Part shown: piece by piece, positions 10,106 through 22,000 of the stretch | Position numbering within the stretch: position 1 is the stretch's first letter | Layout: each line of letters begins with the position of its first letter | NCBI GenBank assembly: GCA_023053545.1 | Contig: JAKZAN010000005.1 | Span: 8,060,001-8,124,000 of the forward strand | Reading direction: 5' to 3' | Length of the DNA stretch: 64,000 nt | Source of the DNA: Lepidurus packardi | Lineage: Eukaryota; Arthropoda; Branchiopoda; Notostraca; Triopsidae | Made by a program: the position numbers and the translations under genes | The notes under the pieces: generated by a model | What the model was told of the DNA's origin: nothing | The model's input: only the letters and a program-made list of their open reading frames with translations | Database searches by the model: none

Positions 10106-13067
10106 CTTTAGCCCTTTACTGAATAACTTCCCTATTTATTCCTTTACTTACAAACGCTTCTTTATCAAACTCTTTAACAAAACCAGTCATTTGAAAGCTG
10201 TTCCGCGAAGTGTCACGTTGTCGTTTTAAAGTTTGTAGATATCTAGCCCGCGTGTCATACAAGCATTCAGTGTAGGTTCCGCTTAATTAACAGGGTATCC
10301 TCTCGCCCCTGTGCTATGAATGTGCGCCGCAATATCAGATGTTTCATTTCTAGATTTCTTTCTCACAGGTATAATTCCCCAGGCATGTTCGTTTTATTTT
10401 TAACACCCGAATTGTGATTACAAAGTCTCGCATGCCCGCAGACAGCAGACTGGCTTATGGTGTTCGTCGGCTTGTTTCTTAGAGAAAAAATACACTAAAA
10501 AATGACTGACAGACTCCTCAACAGCTTTGGAAATCGTGATTGACGGTTTTCACGGAATATAATTGACACCATAATAACGGCGATTATGGCCATGCCACCT
10601 GCTGGGTTATGTATAGGGGACGCTGGGTCTTCAAGAGAACCCACAAATCCCTAGTGTGGACTTTGCGCAAGTTGGCCAAAACTAAACAGGATTTCCGCAG
10701 AATTTACGATGTGCTATAAAGACGAGACAACCTCTCACCAACTTGGTGTGTGCTTCGGAGTGTATTTTGGTTGTGTACTTTATGTCCGTCAGCTAGACAT
10801 ATACACAATTGCTAGAGGAAAACAATCGAATGCTAGAGAAAACCCAGTCGAATCAACCAAGGACATCTTGCGCTTTCGTGATCTTCAGAGTAACCCTTTT
10901 GGAATCACGTAAATGCAAAGTCTGCGTGAACACGACATCCCTCTTCAGATTTTTCAGAAGCAAAAGGAAAGAAAAAGAAAAATACCCTTTTCGAAGTCCT
11001 CAGAACAGGACACCATCAAAGCAATCCCATCCGCATGCCTCCACACATTAAAGCCAAGGTCTTCAACAAACTCTTCCGACTTAGTTGAGCCAAAAAAAAA
11101 AATCCAGACAAAAAAGAGTGGGCTCTTCTTGTTAAAGTACGGCAGATACACATGGAACAGCCGCAAAGGTGCAGTCTGGGCATTTCTTTTGTTTAGCGTT
11201 CTTAGAGTGAACTCCGCTTCAATAACGTACGAGTTACGAGTACACAATAATTCATGCCTCCTAGCGCGCGAACACTAAGAACGTTCATTTGTTCGCTTGC
11301 TGAAGCCATTCTCGTTCGGTGTCTATTCCTTGATACGGAAATTGCGTAGAGAAACTTGGGAGGGTTTGTAGTAAATTTTGGCATTGCAAAAACTTGGCCA
11401 TGTTTGTCAGTTCTGGATCCGAGAAGGACATGGATAACAAACAACATACAGCCAACTTCTTTTCTTAACTTTGTGCGAGTTGTGTGAGTTGAAACTGTTG
11501 CTCTGCGTATTTTTTTGAAGTTTTGTTTTCTAACGCTGTATGTGCTTTTGTTACATTTTCTGTCTCTACGGGGCGTCAGACAATAAGTGATGTTCAAGTA
11601 CAAGTACCTATCCCTCGTGACCATTTCCAGGTGCGGAATATACGCACAAGCAGTTAATTGGACATGCAAACCGCTCGCTTTTTGTTGCGCTTCAAGTTGT
11701 TCTCAGTTCTGGAAGAGCAAAAAGTAGAAGTCTGTGTAAACTGCATACATTTGCAAGCCTGGAATTTAAATAACAAAACAAAGTACAAATAAAAAAAAAT
11801 AACCAGTGACTCCTTATAACAAGGATAGTTTGTGCTAAGCCAATATTGACTCACCAAACATTCGATGGCCGTTTTCGGCTGATGCGTGGGCTTATTAGGG
11901 TAGGACAATAATGGCGTCAACTTTCTAAAAACAACAACAAAAAGTATTTTTTTTTTTGTTTTTACTTACCTAAATCGAATCTAGCAAGAAGAGCATTCGA
12001 GACGGACGGACGGGAGAAAAAACTATAAGCGAGTTTTTCTGTGTAAACCTTTTGTTTTCAGACTCCTATAAGGGCATAAGGTTATAGTCGAAAACTGGAA
12101 AACAATGCAGATTCATGTACAAAGGCAGCTCATACAAATGAATAAACGCCGATTCATCGTTTACAAAACGCTGCGATTCTATAGACTCGATTGGCTAGCC
12201 AAAAAGAACGCATCTCACTAAAACCAATAATGACGTTGCTTGCGTTGCTTTATTAGTTCTGGCTGTCCGTGAAAACTGAACGTCCTTATCATCCAACACG
12301 CGATACCGACAACTATACGTCACTACGTTTTGTTTCTGCTGTCGTAAACCCTGGCGGGATGATTTGGGAGTCACAAGCTGTGAGTTCGGGATGATTCGTG
12401 AGATAAAAGTTGTGAGGAATGTCTCTTTATGTTATCGGTAGGGGTCAAACCCAATATTGACGGTACCTGAGCTTGAATCCATGCTGTAGGGGGATGTAAT
12501 TGAGGCATAATAACTCTTGGTTGGAAAAATTCATATACTCAGCGGTGCATTGAAAAATTTCTAAATTCCTTTAAAAATTTTCGTCATGAATTTTATATCG
12601 CACGCGATATTGTCAGCGGTTAAAGTCAGGCTTTTAAAAACATGTTAATTCGCATTGGTATGGCAGGGTTGTAGCTTTTAAGGGCTGTTTGGGGAGATCA
12701 TAATCTGCTAAAACCTTCTTCGGGTTGACTTGAATTTCGAGTCAAAATACTTAACTGTTCCCGCTTTCTTCTCCGCCCTATTCGGTAATATACCCTAACA
12801 AGACCGTTGGTTTTAATGTCCCCCAAGACACCGTTTTCGTGTCCATCGTAACTCACTGACTTTTACCATGAACGTGGGAGTTTACGTATTTTGTGAGGGT
12901 GGACAGTCGAGAATCTACGTAACAAACTAGAAGATGTGCTTATTTGTGGGAAAATTTATGCAGTTTCAGAGCATTTTCTTATTTCATAAAATAGTAAAAG
13001 CTTTTAAACTTTTCCATAGTTGACAAATCCGTGAATTCTAAGAATTGTCTTTATTTTTATTTTGCAG
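10106..13067. other. Non-coding stretch before the first located papilin exon
   Basis: No coding exon could be supported. The initiator exon of papilin must lie to the left of 13068 and end in phase 2 (two bases of a split codon). I found no ATG followed by a phase-2 donor that stands out, so the stretch is probably promoter, 5' UTR and first-intron sequence. Confidence 0.45.
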
Positions 13068-16000
13068 ATTCCTCGTCCTCGTCTGCCTAAGTTTGGATTG
13101 GCTGACCTGTGCCGAGCACGTAAGTTATTTCCTTTTTTTAATAGCTTTTAGTTACGGGAAATAAGGAGCAGGAGCTGACATGTGATATATGAAAGTGACT
13201 TTTTATGAGATAACACCAAAGTTCGTTGCAGGCAAGTCGAGTCATAAGTGAAAGGGCTGGATAGTTTATAGCAAATGTCCAGTAATCAAAACTCTACAAC
13301 CTACAACGCTTCGTTATAAGTAGAAGGTCATGTGTGGGCGCAAACCAGATTGCTTAACACATTTAAGAATCAGCTGCTCTATTCCATAACATAATGCAAA
13401 CAGGAAAGTTATATGCAGATGAAGGAATATGAAGAGTAAACGCATTAGGCAAATACATTAGACAACTACTGTAATATGATAAAGCGGACCGAATAATAAA
13501 CTGTGCTAATAAAAGGTTAAACAACAAAATATCAAGGTCTTTCGGAGATATTTTCCTTCCTTACCTTCCCACTCACTATTTTGATTAAATCAACGCAATT
13601 AAACCATGTTCGCCCGTGCTGGACCAAAGCTCATTGGAACGTAAAAAGATTAAGGCATCAGGGCAAGATAACTCCTGTAAAGCTATTTTTTATTTTTAAC
13701 CAGGAAGACTTTTACATTTTATTTCCGACATGGCCTGTATAATCCGGTAGCATAAATTTGATACTACAAAGAAGGGCAAGAAAGTGAAGCTTGAAATGGT
13801 TATCGCTGTACCACGTTTTTATCAAACTTGGCGAGGTAAACTTCCTTACCCTTTTTTCTATTTTCCTTCACGGTGTCAATGCCAAAAGGCAAGCCAAAAG
13901 GATGCTTACTTGGTGAACAAGTGTGAAGCCAATAGTTTCCTATTTCACATCATCCGTTGGAAGCAACAGCATTCATTCTGTGTAGCGTTAAAAGCAAAAA
14001 TAAAAAGATCAAGATTTCGATCTAAAAAGCAAACACCCTCCTTTCAAAATGCAAAAGGGTTTCGCGATCTTACAGTTCCTAAAGAGACTGACAGGCTGTA
14101 AAATGGTGTCCGGTGTGCTCGCAGCATCCCACGATGCTGTAAGATAAACTGTTTCGGACAAGATGGGGAAAGAAACAACAGAAAACTGGTTCAAGGAACC
14201 TGACCTAGTATTCCAACAATGAATTAGTGGGGGGGGGGGGGGGGGGGGGCATTCCTTGTGGTCAACCTACACAACTTGGAATCGGACATAAGATGTATGG
14301 TGGCATGAAGTGGCACCTCCAAACGTTATGGGAAAGTTAGAAAACGACAGGCTGGAAAAGAGTAGACGGGGCCAACACAACGCCAGGATTTTTTTTTTTT
14401 TTTTTTTTTACAACCTGACTCAGACCTGCTTGATAGGTTGAAACTGAGAGTTACGGGGTTAATACCCACCACAAGCTCCAAATGCTATTTCTGCGGTTCA
14501 TCCTCAATCTCTTACGGCTTTCTTCACGCTTCTCTTGGTCGTTCTTCTTTGTTAGGAACGGTAAACAATCCTAAGACAGTTTAAACACGGAAAAACTGAC
14601 CAGTCGGAAGTGCTGAATTCCTTTTTTACCTTTTGGGAAATGCTTGTCTCGAACATATCCTAAGACTTGTCAGCTTTTCTATAAGCGAGACTTTCAATCC
14701 TAGATTTCGTCAAAGAATAGATTTTCTTGGATCCTTTAGGTAGTGGGGCGTATTATTACTTGGCTTCATTTGGGTGTATACGCGCCAAAAGGCCGTATTA
14801 CGCACGTGGTCCCTAAATAGCAACGCTCGCAGGACGCGACTCGAATGTTTGCTTTACACTCTTTTACCAAGTTTATGGAATAATTTTGGCGCCAAAAGAA
14901 CCTTCCAATGTATGTTAACTCCGTGTTCCGTAGACAAAAAGTTTAGCTTTTCTAAAACCATTGTATAGAGACACCACACGAGACTTTTTTTTAACATCGT
15001 TAATGTCTGGTGCAATGACTTAGCGTGTCATCCATGTCATCACTCAAAACAATAAGCTAACGCCGTCGTTAGCACATATGGGGAGACGTCAACATCCGAT
15101 GTTTTATTTCGTGTTTCAGCGAACCGTGTATATATGTTGTGTATGCCCTTTTGCTTCTGATCCAAGTAAGGGAAATTTATAACTTGGTTAAAGGCCAGCC
15201 AAACATGCCAGCCAAAACAGTTAATGCAAACACGGCGATAGAAAAAGGGTTGCAGACAACCCCGTTCGGGAAATTTGCGCACGCGTAGGTGTTGGTAAAT
15301 GTTTAGATGAAGTACCCAGAAATGGAAAGTTTAAACTTTAAGACTTAAGGTCAGCCAGGGACCACCTAGCAGGAGTGGGTATTTGGGATATAATGGAGCG
15401 TACACCGAGTGTAAATATCGAATAACGTTTACCGCTCCTTGCTTAAATATTACTGTCTACTTCAGATAAAAGGATTTTTTTTGGCAGTGAGGGAAGTTAT
15501 CTTTTTCATACAATGATAGCGCGAAGTGGGTCGAGAAGCGGTCACATCTTAACAGCGTTATTTACTATTGCTTCAACTATTATATCATATTTCTGTCGTC
15601 TCGCTCGCGTCACATGCGAAAGTGGAAAGTGCCAAGGACGATCCAAGAGAGATTTGCCGCAACTTTTCCCAGACTGGCTGAAATATCATCCTTATAAGGA
15701 CCGTATGTGATAAATATTGGGTCAAAATGGAAAAGACGGAGCATTGTCTTAAGATGTTTTATACTTATTACGTGTAGTATTATAGAAAGGTTTTGTTGTA
15801 GAATGATCTCAAATGAATCCATCGGCAATAGGCAAGTTGCTTCCTCAATAGGTAACATCAAAGGAGGATGCACAAAACGCATGAAAACATGTCTAGAATT
15901 TTCCATTCACAACTTCCCAAAATGTGTTATTACGATTTAATAATGTTTAGAATCTTAATTCTTTAAATATTTTGGGTACTTCGCCTTATAACTAGTGAAC

Positions 16001-19000
16001 AATATATTGCCTGTGTATAAGAAATAAGAATCCTCTAGTAATGCGTAATCTAAATCCAACCCATCTAAACATAACATCTATGGACAGTCTTTTTTTTGTA
16101 ACGATGTACTATCGCCTATTCTCGTGTCTATTGATAGTTATTTGATGATATTTAAATGTACTTTACTTTAAGGTACTACTTGCATTAATCCGAAACGTTG
16201 AAATGAGGGATGAAGCATAATCCTCGCTACAGTATTAATAGTTGAAGCAAAAGGACGTATAGAGAAAATCTCAACTAATAATCTTTTTTCCGTCTTTTTT
16301 CTTTGGGACGTTACAGCATTCGAGAAGGCATCATCACGGTGCAAACTACCAACACGAAGAGCAAATCCGGCATCGTCGACAAAGGCCAGCAGATGCTTCT
16401 TCAAGAAGCGCTCCTCAATTTGTACTAACCGATTATCACGGACTTGGAACTGACGAGCTCAAAGAAGATGTCCAGGATTCTGGCCTATGGTCAGCGTGGT
16501 CGGAGCTGAGTCCTTGTTCGCGAACTTGTGATGGTGGAGTGGCGTCACAAAGCCGACGATGCTTGGACGAAAGGTAAATATAAACTTTAATAGAAAAAAA
16601 TCTTCTTTTATCAATCTTCTTTGACCTTCTGAAACTCCCCTAGTGTGGGAATCCATGCAGTAATAAATGTCCAGCTAAAAACGTTGAAATTCGAGGGGGG
16701 ATGAATCTCTTCTTACCTCATTAAGGAGGTTTATTTTTGCAAAGTCATACTCCCTTAACATAGACAAGCACAAGCGCGTCAGAGTAAAATTCGAAAAGTT
16801 TAAAGTCGTCGAATGCAAACGCATACAAGGACACGCACGCACAACTCACGCCACGCGCTCTAATGCACGTTTTCATGTCCGAAGCAGGAAGGAAAGTTCA
16901 CTTGAAGCTTCCGAGCTTATTTAAAATGTAGCTCATCATGAGACTCGTCAAACGCCAAAAACGAACAAAAGGAAGCATCATTGCCAGAACTTTTATTTTT
17001 TTATTATTTTATTTTGTATGATACGTCTTCAGTATTTTCTTCGGATAAAGGGTTTCTTTTCATCCCAGATTTACAGCGTAGCGTTTAACAAAATTGCGGG
17101 GTGGGCTGAAAGGGAACTTTAGTCGCTTTAGTGGCCCTGCTTTTAGGCTTAACTGCTTGGAATCGCATCAGACAGGCTTCCCGAAAGGATAAACTATTTG
17201 GTCGGCGGCAGATCCTGGGACCAAATAAATAATCCTTTGAAAAGGTAGAGCGGGAATGAAGAGGAGCGAAAAAATGCATCACAGCGAATAAAACTTAGTC
17301 TATGGAATGCGAGTCGTGAGAGTGTGCCCGCGCCCAAAGAAAATAAAGAAATCCGAAAACAGACAACGTTGAACTTTTCGAAAGTTATCACATATGCGCT
17401 AACCTTGGGTAACCCCTTCTAAACTTGAATCAGAGCACAAAAACAGAGATATTTTAATGACTAAACCCCATGTTCTCATTATTTTCGCAGACCGAGCAAC
17501 GAATCTGCCTGTCGAGGAGCCAGCAAGCGCCATTTCTCGTGCAACATCCAGGTGAAAAATAATAAAATGTATCCTTTGCTTTCAAAGAGAAAGAAAGACG
17601 GGGAGAGCTACAGGCTAAGATTAGCAAAACTGGCTTTGATCAAGCACTCTGTTTTTGCTACGATAGAGCATTTTTTGTAGGAAGGATAGGGAAGGCTTTG
17701 AGCGGTATTTTAAGCAGTTGGCTGTCAAACTTACAGACTTTTGTTTACACGCGGGTCCTATTGTATAGACTCCAGTGTAGAGTTATCGACTAATGGCATA
17801 CAGCAGAAATGTTTATACAACTTTCGAAACCACAATAGCTAAACATTCGAACAATTTATGGATCTGGCAAGAGCCCTACCTGATCCTAAAATAGGACGTC
17901 TGCTGTTCGATTTTTTTAAAAGTTTTTTTTGTTAAAAAACGTAAAAAAAAACAGGAATGAAAATTTCTTTGCCATCTATTGGCGTTTATTGGCAGGATGT
18001 GAAAATTCACATCTTGCAAAAACTATTTTACACTCTTGCAACGAAATCTGAAATAATGAATAAAGAAGGGGATAGATCAACTAGAAGAAAGGATAAAAGA
18101 AAAGGGATAGGTAAACAAGACAAAATTAAATGGAAATTAGGAGAGGTGTGAGCCATTTTTAGGGAGAAAGTTGCTTTTTCGACACTTTCCTGTCGGGTCT
18201 GCCGTATCTTAAATTAGACCACCCTCATGCGAACAAAAGAACAAGATATCCCGATTATCGTAAATGTTAAGATCTTAGCTTTTTCTTGCAAAGTTTGAAT
18301 ATAAAGGAAGTTTGCAGGGTCCAGAAAAATAATATTTCTAACCCTCTTCAAGTCTTCCGGGTGGTCTTGCCGTGTCAAAAGGAGTAGACCTGCTTCTTCC
18401 AAGCGGATGGGATTTCTTTTTGTCCTTTTTTTGGGTGCCGAGAGACAAACCGGCGCCAACCACGTCTCTCAGCTCCAATTATGGTCTTGCAGCCAAAATA
18501 AAATTAAAAAACATCTGTCTGACTGATTTTACCGGGAATTTGTGCTGAGTTCTCATTTCTCGTTTTTCTAATGGTATTGTAGGATTGTCCGGAAAACACG
18601 GGCGATTTCCGTTCCGAGCAGTGTAGCGAGTTCAACAATGTGGCGTTCGAAGGTCGCTATTACGAGTAAGAGATCTCATTGTTCCCTAGTACAGTTATTG
18701 TCTAGAAATTACCCCTGAAAATAATGATAATTTTTTGTTTGTTTCCTAAACATAAAAAGATGGATTCCGTACACGAAAGCGCCCAATAAATGCGAACTTA
18801 ATTGTATGCCACGGGGCGAACGCTTCTATTACCGCCATAAAAGGAAAGTCATTGACGGTACGAGATGCTCCGACGAAGGATTAGACATTTGTGTGGATGG
18901 AGAATGCTTGGTAAGCAGTTTATCAAGCCTTTGGGAAGCTCTTTGCATGTCACAACAGTCAACAGATCGTTCTTTTCAACGTTTTCCGTTTTCTTTTACA

Positions 19001-22000
19001 ATTTGTTTCTTTGGGGGCAAAATAGCCTGTAGGTTGCGATTTAATGTTGGGTTCCAAGAGTCAGGAAGATAAATGCCGTGAATGCGGAGGCGATGGCTCC
19101 GCTTGTACCACCGTGGAAGGTGTTTTTGAGTCGAGTAACTTACAAGTAGGTTATAACGACATTCTGCTGATCCCTGTCGGGGCGACCAATATCGTTATCC
19201 GCGAAAAGAAGGCTTCCAACAACTACTTAGGTAAAACCAAAATCCCCCTGATTTATGTTTTTTAGTTCTCCACCCATGACAAACACATTACTCTTGTTTT
19301 AAAAAAAAAAAAAAAAAAAAAATGTTGCGTCTTTTCTCATTTTGGAACGCAACAGCTGTACGGAATTCTACGGGTCATTACTACGTGAACGGTAATTGGC
19401 GAATTGACTTCCCTCGTGATACAAAGTTTGCCGGCACGACTTTCCATTACGAACGCAAACCGCACAGTTTCTCTACGCCCGAGGCTATTACCGCTTTAGG
19501 ACCCGTTACCGAGGCTTTATATGTTGTGGTAAACGAATTGGCATTATTTAAAAAAAAAAAAATAAGAGCCAATTTTGTGCTTTTCCCTTCTAGTTGCTGT
19601 ACCAGGAACAGAATCCCGGTATTGAGTACGAGTACAGTGTACCCAAAGGCGTGAGCCAACCTCAACCTGATTCTTATGCGTGGATTTTCGCAAGTTGGAG
19701 TGATTGCAGTGCAACTTGCGGTGGAGGTATGTAGTTATTTAGTTTCCTTTTTCTGGAATAGAAACTTCACCTCTTGCCAAATGAATTAAAGTCTCTAAGT
19801 GCTAATCGTCTGTGCCTCATTTTTCCTTCGTTTTTGTAATTTCAGGTTTGCAGACCAGGAACGTGAGCTGCGCCAAGACCGCAACGTTCGAGGTAGTACC
19901 CAATGATTTATGCGATCCGCAACTACAGCCACCTACTAATCGAAGCTGCGCTACCGAGCCCTGTCCTGCTAGGTCAGTTTAAGAAAAAGAAAACAAAACT
20001 TTTGATTAAAAGTCTGGGCGCGTGTTATCGCTAACGATTGGTACCTCCCAATAGTTGGTATAAGAGCGAATGGACGCAATGCTCGAGCTCCTGTGGAGGA
20101 GGAATTCAGTTCAGGACGGTTCATTGTCAACAGATCATCTCGGGGTCGGTGCCTTCCATAATTGACGACGAAGAATGTCTAGAAACCGTAGCTTCGCGGC
20201 CTATTTCTCAGCAAGTTTGCAACGAAGCCGTTGAGTGTCCGACGTGGCATCTGGGACCATGGAGCGCTGTGAGTTACAAATCTTGTTATTCTACTTTCTT
20301 CGTTTTGTTCCTTTGTAAATTGTACCGATGCTCTGAGATGAAACATCTGCTATTTGTTGCCTTTTCGCCGTTTATTAACTTGACGTCATTAGTGCGATCG
20401 TTTGTGCGGCGAGGGCCACCGACATCGTCCCGTTACGTGTCACCGCCTTGTCGATGGGGTCATCCAGAAACTTGACGACGAAGCCTGTCAGACACCCAAA
20501 CCACCCACGCAAGAAGGGTGCTTCGCTAGACCATGCGAAGGCGTGGATTGGATAACGACCCAATGGTCCGGCGTAAGTAATTTAATCTACATTTCTGTCT
20601 CTTTATTTTCCTTAAGTCCATGGTGTACTGGAACCCTTATGGGGCTACAGCATGGCAAATTTGGATACGAAAATTCTCATTCTCTGTGCAATATAATGAA
20701 ATTGTATTGTGACAGTAATGCGTGGGATGTGTAAATCTACTTAACCTGCTATAATTCCATTTTTAATATCGGTTTCACTGACTTTTTTCATAGTGTTCAA
20801 ATTATGAAAATTTTAAATAAATCATTTAGCGAAATTTTAACAGCAGGTAAAGTAGATTTTGTTATTATGATACTTTTAGAAAAATAGTTTTTCAATTACC
20901 TCTTTCTGTTTCGTTTGATTTCTTGTTTAAAGTTTATGAAATTACTATGAGAAATGGTAGGACATCAGTGCCATCTTTTGGCAAAAAATGATCAACTACT
21001 TGCAGTACAATGTGGCTTTAAAACATTCGTAAAATAAGTTTTGTTTGGAACTACAAGTCATTAGTACTGGACATTTTAAACTGAATTTCAAATCGCAGTT
21101 TCAAACTCAGATGTACATTGAAATACTTATATTGAAATTCTAAAAACGAAATTACAGAGTGATTTCAGAAATTTAAATCTTTGTAATTTTCAAGTGTGAA
21201 GATCGCTGTGGTTTGACATTGGAATCGCGCGAGGTCGCTTGTGCTTCAGGCAAAGGACGTGTATTCCCCGAAAGGTATTGCCAAGAACAGCGCAAACCGG
21301 CCCTCACTCGCGACTGTGCTGAGGCGTTTCCTTGCGTTTACGCATGGTATGCTTCGCAATGGAGTGAGGTAAAACTAGTTTTTCCCAATTTTTTTTTTTT
21401 TTTTTGCAATACGAAATATAAGATTGCGTGCTAAAGGTAATTAAATGGGAGACTACATATCATAAGCTCAAACAAGTTTATCTCTCGTTCTGACTTTAAC
21501 ATGTCAATTAGTGTTCCTCCAAGTGTGGGGCTGGCGTTCAGACACGCAAAGTTTTTTGCGGAATCTGGGAAGGTACCAATTTGATTTCTGTAGCTGACCA
21601 GAAATGTGATCCCACGAAACGCTACGACAACCTCACGAAATGCGCTGGTACTGGCAACTGCACAGGCAGTTGGGCAGCCGGACCTTGGTCACAAGTAAGT
21701 TTATCCTCAATTAATTCATTATCCTTTTTTAACATTTTTTTCTAAAGTGTTCTAAAGCTTGTGGCGGAGGAACACAAGAGCGTAAAGTGGTCTGTCTAGT
21801 TGGCAACGAAACTGGGTTACCCGACAAGTGCGATGCTGATAATATCTTATTCTCTTCGGAAACTTGCAACAACCAAGCATGTGGCGCCGGTAAGTCCCAA
21901 AAAGGGGGAACATTTTTAATTGTCCTTCATAATATGAATTGTCCGTTGCTAGATGAAGTCCTCCCTACTGAAACGGATAAACTGGAAGAAGAGTGCGAAG

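Noticed and set aside
15513..15710. Extra papilin exon in the large intron (TCESGKCQGRSKRD...)
   Set aside because: The flanking exons already join in phase 0, and no symmetric phase-0 acceptor and donor pair was found around this frame.
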